From: Phycisphaerales bacterium UBA6054
GTDB lineage: Bacteria > Planctomycetota > Phycisphaerae > Phycisphaerales > UBA1924
DNA: 20,018 bases
Assembly: GCA_002429045.1 (NCBI GenBank)
Contig: DIYM01000046.1
Coordinates: forward strand, 1 to 20,018
Direction of reading: 5' to 3'
Position 1 is the first letter of the stretch. Each line of letters starts with the position of its first letter. Shown one piece after another: positions 1 to 8,223 of this stretch. Position numbers and translations under genes: made by a program. The notes beneath the pieces are model-generated. The model saw only the letters and a list, made by a program, of their open reading frames with translations. It did no database searches and was not told the DNA's origin.

Positions 1-1223
1 ACGTAGACGTCGGCGCCGCAGTGGTGGGCCTCGGCGGTCTCGAAGGTCCGCATCATCTCGTTGGTCTGGGGTCGGGGGGGGACGGTGAAGTCCACCGTGT
101 CGTGGGTGCCGACGGCGCGGGGGTTGCAGGTGGTGGGGTTCTTGCCGAGGTTGCTGGCGATGGCTTCGGCGAACGCCATGGTGCCCACGGGGTCCTTCTC
201 GCCCTTGACGTCGCCGGTGTGGACGCCGGACTCGAGGGTGTAGAGCAGGGCGTTGTTGATGACGGCGGCCTGCTTGGCGAGCCCGATGTGGCGGAGCATC
301 AGCAGGCCCGAGAGGAGCAGGCTGGTGGGGTTGGCGACGCCCTTTCCGGCGATGTCGGGGGCGGTGCCGTGGACGGCCTCGAAGATCGAGATCTTGTCGC
401 CGATGTTGGCGGAGGGCGCGAAGCCGAGCCCGCCGACCAGACCGGCGGCGAGGTCGGAGACGATGTCGCCCTGGAGGTTGGGGAGCACGACCATCTGCAT
501 GCGGTCGGGGTGGAGGACGAGGTTCATGCAGAGTGCGTCGATGATGACGTCGCCGGTCTCGATGCCGGGGTAGTCCTTGCCGATGTGGTTGAAGCGTTCG
601 AGGAAGAGCCCGTCGGTCATCTTCATGATGTTGGCTTTGTGGCCGCAGTGGACTTTCTGGATGCCGAGTTTGTGTGCGGTCTCGAAGGCGAAGCGGTGGA
701 CCTGGTCGCATCCTGGGGCGGAGATGAGGCGGAGGCATTCGACGACGTCGGGTGTGAGGCGGTGCTCGATCCCGCCGTAGGTGTCCTCGACGTTCTCGCG
801 GACGACGTAGAAGTCGACGGGCACATCGCAGCGGGAGAAGACGGTCTCGACGCCGGGCAGGGATTGGAAATGGCGGAGGTTGGCGAAGGCGCCGAAGGTT
901 TTGCGGAGTGTGACGTTGATGGATTTGCCGCCGCCTCCGACGGGGGTGCCCATGGGCCCTTTGAAGACGAGCCCCGCGGACTCGATGAGGGACATGGCTT
1001 CGTCGGAGACACCCCGCGAGTTGCCCTTGGCGAACTCGGCGCCGCCCATGCTCGCTTCTTCGAAGCGGACCTGGTCCATCACGCCGGCGGCCTCGAAGAT
1101 GTGGAGGACGGCCTTCATGATTTCCGGGCCGATGCCGTCGCCTGGTGCGAGGGCGATGGTGAGCTTGTTGGCGTCGCTGGGCATGGTGGTGGTCTCGCTG
1201 GGCGTGTGTGTGAGCGTCGGCAT
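1..1223 (-). CDS. icd: Isocitrate dehydrogenase, NADP-type (3' end cut off by window edge)
   Basis: The enzyme oxidatively decarboxylates isocitrate to 2-oxoglutarate in the TCA cycle, in the cytoplasm. About 407 residues are visible and the frame is open to base 1. It shows the beta-decarboxylating dehydrogenase fold: an N-terminal APGDGIGPE (26-34), substrate loop SINVTLR (101-107) with Arg at 107, 117 and 142, then ENVEDTYGGIEH, the catalytic-lysine region HCGHKANIMKMTDGLF, and NLQGDIVSDLAAGL. The C-terminal continuation (ETAEAHHCGADVYV) resembles the longer Rickettsia/Thermus-type enzymes of about 480-500 residues, so roughly 80 residues are probably missing. The ATG at 1223 is preceded by GGAG with 5 bases spacing; an in-frame ATG at 1184 is a second option but has no better ribosome site. 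It lies 82 bases downstream of tsaC and may share its transcript. Isopropylmalate dehydrogenase is the main alternative and fits less well. NADP preference is inferred from family, not read from residues. Confidence 0.87.
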   Translation of the reverse strand, partial: MPTLTHTPSETTTMPSDANKLTIALAPGDGIGPEIMKAVLHIFEAAGVMDQVRFEEASMGGAEFAKGNSRGVSDEAMSLIESAGLVFKGPMGTPVGGGGKSINVTLRKTFGAFANLRHFQSLPGVETVFSRCDVPVDFYVVRENVEDTYGGIEHRLTPDVVECLRLISAPGCDQVHRFAFETAHKLGIQKVHCGHKANIMKMTDGLFLERFNHIGKDYPGIETGDVIIDALCMNLVLHPDRMQMVVLPNLQGDIVSDLAAGLVGGLGFAPSANIGDKISIFEAVHGTAPDIAGKGVANPTSLLLSGLLMLRHIGLAKQAAVINNALLYTLESGVHTGDVKGEKDPVGTMAFAEAIASNLGKNPTTCNPRAVGTHDTVDFTVPPRPQTNEMMRTFETAEAHHCGADVY

Positions 1224-1305
1224 GGTGTCTCCATCGGCTCGATCGGTGGCCGGGGGGAAGATTGTTGGGGGGTCGGACACGGATGGCGCGGATGGGAGCG
1301 TCGAA

Positions 1306-2283
1306 TCAGGACGCGGCCCGCGCGAGGCGTTCCATGACGGCGTCGCGGATCGCGGCGTCCATCGGATGGTCCGTCACGCAAGGGGTTTCCACGATGATGC
1401 GGTCGGCGCCGAGTTGTGACGCGAGGGCGTCGGCGCGGTGGAGGGCGGCGTAGAGACCCGCCGCGTACGCGGTCAGATCGGTTGGCATCCGGATGGCCCG
1501 GTCCGACGGGGGCTGCGAGTGGGTGATCAGGACGGCGTCAGGCGGGAGCGGGTCCGGGGCGGACTCGGCCAGGGTGACCGGTGCCCTGGGCTGGTAGTGG
1601 GGCCCGAGCAGGCCCGGGCTCTTGGCGTGCGGGTGCCAGTGGGCGGGCGCTGGCAGAACGCCGATCCCGAGGGTGTGCGAGAGCCGGGATTGGCCGAGGA
1701 CCCCGGGGCGGAGGATGGCGGGCTGGTCGCTGGTGAGATCGAGGACGGTGGATTCGATGCCGGCGCGGCAGGGCCCGCCGTCGATGACGGCGAGATCGTG
1801 ATCGGGGAAGCCGGCGGCGACATGGTGGGCGGTGGTGGGGGAGACGCGGCCCGACGGGTTGGCGCTCGGGCCGACGATCGGTTTGCCGAAGGCTTCGATG
1901 AGCGCGAGGGCGACGGGGTGGTCCGGGCAGCGGACGGCGACGGTGGGCCCGCCCGCGTTGACGATGGGCGGGATGCTGTCTGCCTTTGGCAGCACCAGCG
2001 TCAGCGGTCCGGGCCAGTGGGCGTGGGCGAGTTGCTTTGCGGCGATCGGCCAGTCTGCGGCGACGGACTGCGCCATCTCCGGGCCCGAAACATGGACGAT
2101 GAGCGGGTTGTGGCTCGGGCGTCCTTTCATCCGGAAGACGCGTTCGACGGCGGACGCATCGGTCGCGTCGGCGCCGAGCCCGTACACGGTCTCGGTGGGG
2201 AACGCGACGGGGTTGCCCGACGCGAGCGCGCGCACGCCTTCCGCGATGGCTTCGGGGCCTTCGAGGATGCGCGGGGCGGGCAT
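1306..2283 (-). CDS. tsaC: L-threonylcarbamoyladenylate synthase (Sua5/TsaC type)
   Basis: It makes threonylcarbamoyl-AMP from threonine, bicarbonate and ATP, the first step of the t6A37 modification of ANN-decoding tRNAs. The 325-residue protein has the YrdC fold from about residue 10 to 195: FPTETVYGLGADA near 28-40, the nucleotide-binding KGRPSHNPL at 53-61, then GPSANPSG. STVLDLTSDQPAILRPG follows, and a C-terminal segment (about 210-320) of the size of the Sua5 domain. The length therefore fits the long Sua5 form rather than the roughly 190-residue E. coli TsaC. The ATG is 3 bases after the rpiA stop and has no clear Shine-Dalgarno, so translation is probably coupled to rpiA. Confidence 0.93.
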   Translation of the reverse strand: MPAPRILEGPEAIAEGVRALASGNPVAFPTETVYGLGADATDASAVERVFRMKGRPSHNPLIVHVSGPEMAQSVAADWPIAAKQLAHAHWPGPLTLVLPKADSIPPIVNAGGPTVAVRCPDHPVALALIEAFGKPIVGPSANPSGRVSPTTAHHVAAGFPDHDLAVIDGGPCRAGIESTVLDLTSDQPAILRPGVLGQSRLSHTLGIGVLPAPAHWHPHAKSPGLLGPHYQPRAPVTLAESAPDPLPPDAVLITHSQPPSDRAIRMPTDLTAYAAGLYAALHRADALASQLGADRIIVETPCVTDHPMDAAIRDAVMERLARAAS

Positions 2284-2286
2284 GGT

Positions 2287-3027
2287 CTAGCGGGTGAGGC
2301 GTTCGAAGGTGTCGTCGCCGGTGTCGATGAGGATCTCGTCGGCCTCGTCCAGGAAGAGCCCGTGGTCGACGACGCCCGGGATGGAGTTGAGTTCGTCGCA
2401 GAGGTCCATGAGGTCTTCCGATCCGGAGAGGGTCGCGTCGAGGACGAGGTTGCCGTTGTCGGTGACGAAGAGCTGCCCGTCGATGTCCCGTCGGATCACG
2501 CCGTTGAGTCCGATGTGTCGGATCGATCGTCGGGTCGAGGCGAGCCCGTAGGCCATGAGCGCGATGGGGAGCGGGAAGCGGGCCCCGACCTGGGGCTCGG
2601 AGATCTTGTCCTGGTTGACAATGAAGAGGGTGCGTTTGGCGGCCCAGCAGAGGATGCGCTCGCGGGTCATCGCCCCGCGTGAGCCCTTGATGACTCGCAT
2701 CGCGCGGTCGATCTCGTCGGCGCCGTCGATCAGGTAGTCGACCTCTTCGTCGATCGCGAAGTCGATCATGTTCAGCCCGAGGGACTTGGCTTCTTCGAAG
2801 CGGTGTTCGGTGGAGGTGACGCAGCGGATGCTCAGGCCTTCGTGCTTGATGCGGAGCGCGAGGGCGTGCATGCCGCGGGCGGCCGAGCGTCCGGTGCCGA
2901 TGCCGACGAGCATGCCGTCGGTGATCGGTTCGATCGCGGCTTGGGCGATGGCGTCGGTGGCGGGGTCGAAGGCCGGGGTGGGGACGGCGGCGGGAGCGGT
3001 CTTGGTTGTTGGGGGTTTGTCACTCAA
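2287..3027 (-). CDS. rpiA: Ribose-5-phosphate isomerase A
   Basis: It interconverts ribose-5-phosphate and ribulose-5-phosphate in the pentose phosphate pathway. The 246-residue product has the family motifs: GTGRSAA (44-50) for phosphate binding, DGADEID (101-107) and KGSRGAMTRE (114-123), covering the acidic and lysine residues known from E. coli RpiA. The open frame extends much further upstream, but there it only overlaps the aldehyde dehydrogenase in another frame and has shadow-like Arg/Ser/Pro composition. I chose the TTG at 3027 because AGGGGA lies 6 bases upstream and the RpiA-like sequence begins soon after. The first 20 residues are Pro/Thr-rich. The start overlaps the end of the aldehyde dehydrogenase gene by 8 bases, implying translational coupling. 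Confidence 0.93.
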   Translation of the reverse strand: MSDKPPTTKTAPAAVPTPAFDPATDAIAQAAIEPITDGMLVGIGTGRSAARGMHALALRIKHEGLSIRCVTSTEHRFEEAKSLGLNMIDFAIDEEVDYLIDGADEIDRAMRVIKGSRGAMTRERILCWAAKRTLFIVNQDKISEPQVGARFPLPIALMAYGLASTRRSIRHIGLNGVIRRDIDGQLFVTDNGNLVLDATLSGSEDLMDLCDELNSIPGVVDHGLFLDEADEILIDTGDDTFERLTR

Positions 3028-4570
3028 AGCGGATCCCCTGCGCGAGTTCGAGTGTGGGGCTGAAGCTTGTCGAGCACGTCTGGCGCCGCATGTAGGCTTT
3101 CCAGGAGTCGGAGCCGGACTCGCGTCCGCCTCCGGTGTCTTTCTCGCCTCCGAACGCGCCGCCGATCTCGGCGCCCGACGTGCCGAGGTTGACGTACGCG
3201 AGACCGCAGTCCGATCCCGTGCCGCAGGGATCGAGGAAGCGTTCGGCGGAGCGTGAGGAGCCCGTGAAGATCGCGGAGGAGAGGCCCTGATCGACGGAGT
3301 TCTGCATCGAAATCGCGTCGTCGAGATCGCGGTACGTGAAGACGTAGAGGATCGGCGCGAAGGTCTCGTCCATCGCGACGGGCAGCTCGTTGCCCGCCGG
3401 GGCGCGGATGATGGTGGGCACGACATAGTGCCCGCCCTGGAGTTCGGCGGGGAGCTTGCCGGCGTCCAAGCGCTCGCCGCCGGTCACGACGGTGCCGCCC
3501 TCGGACTCAGCCCGCTCGATGGCCTGCTCGAACGCCTGGACGCTGCCCTCGGTGATGAGCGGGCCGACCAGTGTTCCGTCGGCGAGCGGGTCCCCGATGC
3601 GGACGGTCTCGTAGGCGGAGGCGAGCTTGGCGGTGAAGTCGTCGGCGATGGACTCGTGGAGGTACAGGCGGCGGCTGGTGGTGCAGCGCTGCCCGCAGGT
3701 GCCGATCGATCCGAACACGGTGGATTTGAGGGCGAGGTCGAGGTCGGCGTCGGGCTCGATGATGACGGCGTTGTTGCCCCCGAGTTCGAGCAGGCACTTG
3801 CCGAGGCGCTCGGCGACGACCGAGCCGACGCGCCGTCCCATGCGGCACGAGCCGGTGGCGCTGATCAGCGGGTAGCGTTTGTCGGCGATCATGCGCTCGC
3901 CGATCGTGTCGTCGGTGCCGATGACGACCTGGAAGATGTCCTCGTGTCCCATCTCGCTGGCGACGCGCTGGGCGATGTCGTTGGTTGCCAGGGTGATGAG
4001 CGGGGTGAGGAGCGAGGGCTTCCAGACCGAGACGTCGCCGCAGACAGCGGCGAGCATCGCGTTCCAGCCCCACACGGCGTTCGGGAAGTTGAACGCGGTG
4101 ATCACGCCCATCGGCCCGAGCGGGAGCCACTGCTCCTTCATGGCGTGGAGCGGGCGTTCGGAGGGCATGGTCTTGCCGTAGAGCATGCGGGACTGGCCGA
4201 CGGCGAAGTCGGCGATGTCGATGGTCTCCTGCACCTCTCCGATGCCCTCGGCCTTGATCTTGCCCATCTCGAGCGTGAGCAGTGAGCCGAGGTCTTCGAG
4301 GACATCGCGGTACGCGTTGCCGATGCGTCGGACGACCTCGCCGCGTTTGGGGGCGGGGACACGGCGCCAGCGGTCGAAGGCCGCGACGGCGCGCTGCGTG
4401 ATCCGCTCGTAGTCTTCGGCGGTGTCGAGCCGGACGGCGGCGATGGGCTGCCCGGTCGCTGGGCTGCGGGAGACGACGATGCCGTCGTTCTCGGGTGTTT
4501 CGTCGCCGCGCGGGTCGGCGATCACGCGCGGGTGGTTGTCGAGCCCGAGGCGGGCGAGGAGATCGTGCAT
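3020..4570 (-). CDS. Aldehyde dehydrogenase, ALDH7 (antiquitin-like) family
   Basis: This is an NAD(P)-dependent aldehyde dehydrogenase of 516 residues, full length for the family. The ALDH7 signature is strong: LLELGGNNAVIIEPDADLD with general base Glu262, GTCGQRCTT with nucleophile Cys296, the oxyanion Asn161 in AFNFPN, and a C-terminal GGEKDTGGGRESGSDSW followed by MRRQTC. Characterised ALDH7 enzymes act on alpha-aminoadipate semialdehyde/piperideine-6-carboxylate in lysine breakdown (AmaB, Pcd) or on related aldehydes. No other lysine-catabolism gene is visible here, so the substrate is unproven. The ATG at 4570 has AAGGGA 6 bases upstream. The stop overlaps the rpiA start, and the efflux lipoprotein gene ends 60 bases upstream, so the gene may head or join a run with rpiA and tsaC. 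Confidence 0.93.
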   Translation of the reverse strand: MHDLLARLGLDNHPRVIADPRGDETPENDGIVVSRSPATGQPIAAVRLDTAEDYERITQRAVAAFDRWRRVPAPKRGEVVRRIGNAYRDVLEDLGSLLTLEMGKIKAEGIGEVQETIDIADFAVGQSRMLYGKTMPSERPLHAMKEQWLPLGPMGVITAFNFPNAVWGWNAMLAAVCGDVSVWKPSLLTPLITLATNDIAQRVASEMGHEDIFQVVIGTDDTIGERMIADKRYPLISATGSCRMGRRVGSVVAERLGKCLLELGGNNAVIIEPDADLDLALKSTVFGSIGTCGQRCTTSRRLYLHESIADDFTAKLASAYETVRIGDPLADGTLVGPLITEGSVQAFEQAIERAESEGGTVVTGGERLDAGKLPAELQGGHYVVPTIIRAPAGNELPVAMDETFAPILYVFTYRDLDDAISMQNSVDQGLSSAIFTGSSRSAERFLDPCGTGSDCGLAYVNLGTSGAEIGGAFGGEKDTGGGRESGSDSWKAYMRRQTCSTSFSPTLELAQGIRFE

Positions 4571-4630
4571 GTCGTGTCCCTTGGGTGGCTCGAAACCCGC
4601 GTGCGTCGCCGGTTTCTCGCCCGGGGGACG

Positions 4631-6526
4631 TTAGTCCGACGATGCCCCCGGATCGACCGCGTAGTCCATGGGCATCTCGCCGGGCTGGAGTTGGTTGGCG
4701 TCGGGGACGACGAAGTCGACCCGGGCCCGCTCGAGGGTGGTGCCCATCGCCGCGTAAAGGTCGGCGAGCGCGGTGTTGAAGGCGATGGCGGCCGCGGATT
4801 CCGCGATCTGCGCCGAGGCGAGCGCCTCCTGCTGGTTCAGTTCGAGGTTGAGGCGTTCGACGGTGTATCCGGCGTTGGTGAGTTCTTTCTCGACGACGAG
4901 CGCACGCAGCGCCTCGCCCTGGGCGATGCGTGACAGGGAGGACTGCTCGATCAGGTCGTGGTTGGTGAGCACCGCGTCCAGGGCGGTCTTGACGTCGAGC
5001 ACCACGGCCTGGACCGCGTTGCGGTAGGTGACGACGGACTGCATGCGCTGGAGGCGTGCCCTGCGGAAACTCGACTCGGCGGCTCGGTTGCCGATGGGTT
5101 GCTCGAAGGTGAAGCCGAGCAGCCAGTCATCGACGAATCGGTTGGCGACCGAGTCGTCGTAGGCGCTGCCGACCGAGTCGTCGAGCCCGAGCAGCGCGGC
5201 GCGGGCCTGGAGATCGAGCCGGGGCTTGCGGAGGTTGCGGGCGACCCGTTCGCGGATCTGCGCGTCGTCGATCGAGAGCAGCGCGATATCGAGTTCGGGG
5301 CGCTCGGCGACGGCGGTGGTGATCGCGTCGAGCAGGGAGACGGCGACCTCTTCTGCCGGGGGCGCGTCGAGGGGGACGAGCAGGGTCTCGGATCCGACGG
5401 GCAGCGACGGGTCGTTCACGAGGCGTTTGAGGTTGTCGCTGGCACGCCGGAGGGCCTGGCGGGCGAGGAGGACGTCGCCCCGGCGTCGTTCGACGCGTGC
5501 GATGGCGTCGGCGACCTGGGCCTGGCGGGCGTCCTGGACACGCCGGGCCAGGATGTCGTCGCGGACCTCCATGCCCCGTTCGAGCAGGCGGCTGCGGATG
5601 ACCAACTCGCGGTACGCCTGCACCAGGGTCCAGTAGGCACGTTCTGTGTCGGTGATCGTCGTGATCAGTTGGGCTCGGAGCGATGCGACGCTCGATCGCT
5701 CCGCGTTCTCGGCGAGCCGAACGTCGGCGAGGTTGACGGTCTCCCCGAAGCCGCGGAGCAGCGGCTGGTTGAGTTCCACCTCGAAGTTGGAGCCGTACGC
5801 GGGGTTGGGGTTGGGCTCGGCGCCGAAGAAGTTCGATTGGGTGTTCGTGTTGCTGAACGAGTGCGTGAGCGCCAGCGAGCCCCCGGTGGTCAGGTTGGTC
5901 GAGAGCCCGGCCTGCGCGGTGAGCGCCTCGGTCTCGTTGCGGATGACCGACGTTGCCCCGCCGAACCCCTGGCCCGGCTGGGGCGTGGAGCTGTCCTGCC
6001 AGGCTGCGTTGCCGAAGAACAGCCAGTCGAACGCGGCCTGCGCCTCGACGATGGTCGCCTGGTTGATCGCGGGCGCGTACCGCGCGACCTCGGTGTCGAG
6101 GTTGTTGGCGACCGCGGTCTGCACCGCCCGTTCGAGGGAGACCGTCGCGGTGGTGGTCGGCTGGCCCATCAGGTTCGTTCCGGCGAGGTCGGCGATCGCC
6201 CGGGCCGGGTCCGTGTCTGTGTCGAGAACGCGGCTGGTGTCCGCCTCGGTCGAATACTCGGCTTCGATGAGTTCGAGGTGGTCGGCGCGGATCTCGAGCT
6301 TGGACGTGTCCGGTGAGGGGGGGGCGAGCCTGACCGGGGCGGCGCCGGGCTCGGCTTCGGCCACCTCACGCTGGATGGCGTTGAGCATCGAGGCCCGGAG
6401 GTCGGCTTCGGCGCGTTGGGCGAGCGGGGAAGGGGCGCACGCGGTGATGCTGAGCAGTGCGGCGGGGACGGCGGTGAGGCGGACGGCGTGGCCCGCTTTG
6501 TCGCGGGGAGCGGTGGGTCGGTTCAT
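4631..6526 (-). CDS. TolC-family outer-membrane efflux lipoprotein
   Basis: This is an outer-membrane channel of the TolC/OEP type, the exit duct of tripartite efflux or type I secretion systems. The 631-residue product starts at ATG 6526. A short basic N-terminus and hydrophobic stretch lead to a lipobox-like ITAC, making Cys30 the likely lipidated residue. Two OEP halves follow, each with long amphipathic helices: about 130-400 (including LNQPLLRGFGE in the strand region) and 400-610. The open frame extends 96 codons further upstream, but that part has shadow composition and would bury the lipoprotein signal. There is no Shine-Dalgarno before 6526; instead TACGTT sits 7 bases upstream, fitting a leaderless start. 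No membrane-fusion or RND pump gene is adjacent, so the partner must be encoded elsewhere. Confidence 0.86.
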   Translation of the reverse strand: MNRPTAPRDKAGHAVRLTAVPAALLSITACAPSPLAQRAEADLRASMLNAIQREVAEAEPGAAPVRLAPPSPDTSKLEIRADHLELIEAEYSTEADTSRVLDTDTDPARAIADLAGTNLMGQPTTTATVSLERAVQTAVANNLDTEVARYAPAINQATIVEAQAAFDWLFFGNAAWQDSSTPQPGQGFGGATSVIRNETEALTAQAGLSTNLTTGGSLALTHSFSNTNTQSNFFGAEPNPNPAYGSNFEVELNQPLLRGFGETVNLADVRLAENAERSSVASLRAQLITTITDTERAYWTLVQAYRELVIRSRLLERGMEVRDDILARRVQDARQAQVADAIARVERRRGDVLLARQALRRASDNLKRLVNDPSLPVGSETLLVPLDAPPAEEVAVSLLDAITTAVAERPELDIALLSIDDAQIRERVARNLRKPRLDLQARAALLGLDDSVGSAYDDSVANRFVDDWLLGFTFEQPIGNRAAESSFRRARLQRMQSVVTYRNAVQAVVLDVKTALDAVLTNHDLIEQSSLSRIAQGEALRALVVEKELTNAGYTVERLNLELNQQEALASAQIAESAAAIAFNTALADLYAAMGTTLERARVDFVVPDANQLQPGEMPMDYAVDPGASSD

Positions 6527-6533
6527 CGTCACA

Positions 6534-6562
6534 AACGTAGGGGGTGGGCGGGGGCGAGTCCA
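6534..6562 (-). promoter_or_regulatory. Candidate promoter of the efflux lipoprotein, leaderless geometry
   Basis: On the minus strand TGGACT (6562-6557, four of six matches to TTGACA) is followed after 17 bases by TACGTT (6539-6534, TANNNT type). With normal spacing, transcription would start at 6527 or 6526, that is at the ATG. This matches the absence of a Shine-Dalgarno. Sequence inference only. Confidence 0.4.
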
Positions 6563-6775
6563 AAGTATCGCAACATGTTTATATGTCCGTCGGTGGGGGC
6601 GCTCGGCTGTTTCCGAGCCAGCCTGCCGGCGCGTGGGCCCGAGCGTGGCGGCGCCCCCTGCGCAGCCCGGGCGGGCGAGTATCGCTGGGGTCGCTTCGTG
6701 GGTGGGTCGTGTTTCGGAGCGTGCGGCACCGCCGAGAGTGGGGAGTCGGCGGGGGCGACTCATCGGGGTGTGGAC

Positions 6776-6803
6776 GCGACACCGCGGCTGGTCCGAATAG
6801 ACT
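6776..6803 (+). promoter_or_regulatory. Candidate promoter of the SH3-like/FIST pair
   Basis: GCGACA (6776-6781, four of six to TTGACA) and TAGACT (6798-6803, four of six to TATAAT) are separated by 16 bases. The predicted start near 6810 gives a leader of about 22 bases that holds the AGGAGG ribosome site. The same TAGACT hexamer occurs upstream of rpsR. Confidence 0.4.
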
Positions 6804-6831
6804 TGCTGTCCCATAGCCGAAGGAGGCCCCG

Positions 6832-8214
6832 GTGTTGCGCCAGATCACGACGTTCGCCTTGATCGCAGTCCCAGCGTTGTTTGCATCGGCGCTGCCCGCC
6901 CAGGATGTCCGGGAGGTCGCGCCCGCGTGGCGTGTGATCGAGCGCGACGCGGTGCCTGCACGCAGCGGGCCGGACTCGGTCTATTACACGGTGATGGAGT
7001 TGAACGCCGGCCGTGTGGTCCGCGTGGATGGGGAGACCGACGCGTTCAGCCGGGTGCGGTACCCCGCGGGCTCGACGGTGATGGTGCCGGTTGACGAGGT
7101 CCGCGTGGTGGGCCAGGACGCGGACGGCTCGACCCGGGTCGAGTTGGTCGAGGCGTCGGGTCTCCGGGCGCCTTCGGAACTGATGGGGATGTCCGGCAGC
7201 TGGATGGCGGTGTACGACCCGGCGTTGCCGGCGGGGACGGTCCTGCGGGTCACCGAGGCGCTGAAGAACGATTCGGGCGACGTGGTGGGGTACCGGGTGA
7301 TGCCGGTCGAGCCTCCCGTGTCGGAGGGCTTTGCGCGGGTGTTCGTCCCGAGGGACGCGCTCCGGGACGCCACGCCCGAGGAGGTCGAGCGGCATCTCGG
7401 GGGTGTCCGGGAGGGCGCCGACGACACGCCCGTCGACTCGGGTCGGGGCGAGACCGAAGAGCAGCCCCCGACCGAGCCCGGGACCAAGCCCGGGACCGAG
7501 CCCGGGACCGACGAGGCGCCCGCGATCGGCCCGGATCGGGCGGACGAGACCGGCGCGGCGGGGGCGGGTGGATCCGAGCCCGAGTCCGGAGCGGTGGGTG
7601 AGCCCGAGCCTGCTGCGGTGGAGGTGTCGCAGGCGGCGCGCCCGGGGGCTTCGGCGCGTCGTCCCGGGGAGGCGTTGCTGCCGGCGGGGCTGGAGGAGTT
7701 GGAGGCTTCGTTCGAGGCGACGCGTCGTCAGCCCGCGGCCGAGGCCGATCAGGCGCTCGACGAGTTGCTGGCCGAGTTCCAGCGGACTCGTGCCTCGACA
7801 GACGACGACGACCGCCTGGCGTGGCAGCTCGACCAGCGTATCGAGTGGCTGAGGCTTCGGATCGAGACGCGGGACCAGCGTCGTGCGATCCGCGCGGCGT
7901 TGGCCGAGGCGGACGAGCGGGCCGTGGCGCTCGGGGCTCAGGTCGATGCGTGGCGTCGGGGGCGGTCGTACCAGCTGGTCGGTCTGCTGACCGAGAGCAG
8001 CGTGTACAACGGCGAGCGGCTGCCCAGGATGTACCGTGTGCAGGCGGTGAACACGATCGACGGCTCGCCGCGGACGCTGGGGTATCTGGAGCCGGGCGAG
8101 GGGGTAGACGGCAAGGTGGGTTCGGTCGTTGGCATCATCGGGCAGGCACGGTTCGACCCGCAGCTACGCCTGATGGTGATCCGCCCGGAACGGGTCGATG
8201 TGATGCCCCGGTGA
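6832..8214 (+). CDS. Exported SH3-like domain protein with acidic Pro/Gly linker
   Basis: No specific function is recognised. The 460-residue product begins with a signal peptide (hydrophobic residues 5-20, likely cleavage around 20-23 near ALPAQ), so it acts outside the cytoplasm. Residues about 31-95 look like a bacterial SH3 (SH3b) module (AWRVIERDAVPARSGP, then VPVDEVRVV). A second module of similar size spans about 105-185. A low-complexity Glu/Pro/Gly/Asp linker (about 190-275) includes three PGT repeats. A charged, probably helical segment (280-375) and a beta-rich C-terminal part (about 375-460) follow. AGGAGG at 6821-6826 lies 5 bases before the GTG at 6832; the adjacent TTG at 6835 is an equally spaced alternative. 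It is followed after 9 bases by the FIST gene, presumably in one transcript. Peptidoglycan binding is possible for SH3b domains but not shown here. Confidence 0.82.
   Translation: MLRQITTFALIAVPALFASALPAQDVREVAPAWRVIERDAVPARSGPDSVYYTVMELNAGRVVRVDGETDAFSRVRYPAGSTVMVPVDEVRVVGQDADGSTRVELVEASGLRAPSELMGMSGSWMAVYDPALPAGTVLRVTEALKNDSGDVVGYRVMPVEPPVSEGFARVFVPRDALRDATPEEVERHLGGVREGADDTPVDSGRGETEEQPPTEPGTKPGTEPGTDEAPAIGPDRADETGAAGAGGSEPESGAVGEPEPAAVEVSQAARPGASARRPGEALLPAGLEELEASFEATRRQPAAEADQALDELLAEFQRTRASTDDDDRLAWQLDQRIEWLRLRIETRDQRRAIRAALAEADERAVALGAQVDAWRRGRSYQLVGLLTESSVYNGERLPRMYRVQAVNTIDGSPRTLGYLEPGEGVDGKVGSVVGIIGQARFDPQLRLMVIRPERVDVMPR
7474..7509 (+). repeat. Three tandem 12-base repeats encoding (E/K)PGT
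   Basis: Three in-frame copies of GAGCCCGGGACC (the middle one begins AAG) encode residues 215-226 of the SH3-like protein, inside its disordered linker. Each copy contains CCCGGG. The unit length is a multiple of three, so copy-number change would only lengthen or shorten the linker. Confidence 0.85.
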
Positions 8215-8223
8215 ACGCGCGAG

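Larger units (their letters stand above)
6527..6831. other. Divergent intergenic region
   Basis: This 305-base spacer lies between the divergently read efflux lipoprotein and SH3-like genes. It contains promoter-like elements for both sides. A small AT-rich island at 6563-6586 includes the palindrome AACATGTT at 6572-6579 and stands out in otherwise GC-rich DNA. I see no convincing small gene, tRNA or terminator in it; the short open frames here have shadow composition. Confidence 0.6.

Noticed and set aside
21..1337. Plus-strand open frame of 438 codons
   Set aside because: It is antisense to isocitrate dehydrogenase, whose motifs are unmistakable on the minus strand.
3028..3426. N-terminal extension of rpiA
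   Set aside because: It overlaps the aldehyde dehydrogenase in another frame and has Ser/Arg/Pro shadow composition; RpiA homology begins only after the TTG at 3027.
4958..6316. Plus-strand open frame of 452 codons
   Set aside because: It lies entirely antisense to the TolC-family gene and has shadow composition.
6527..6814. N-terminal 96-codon extension of the TolC-family gene
   Set aside because: It would bury the lipoprotein signal and shows shadow composition; ATG 6526 directly precedes the signal sequence.
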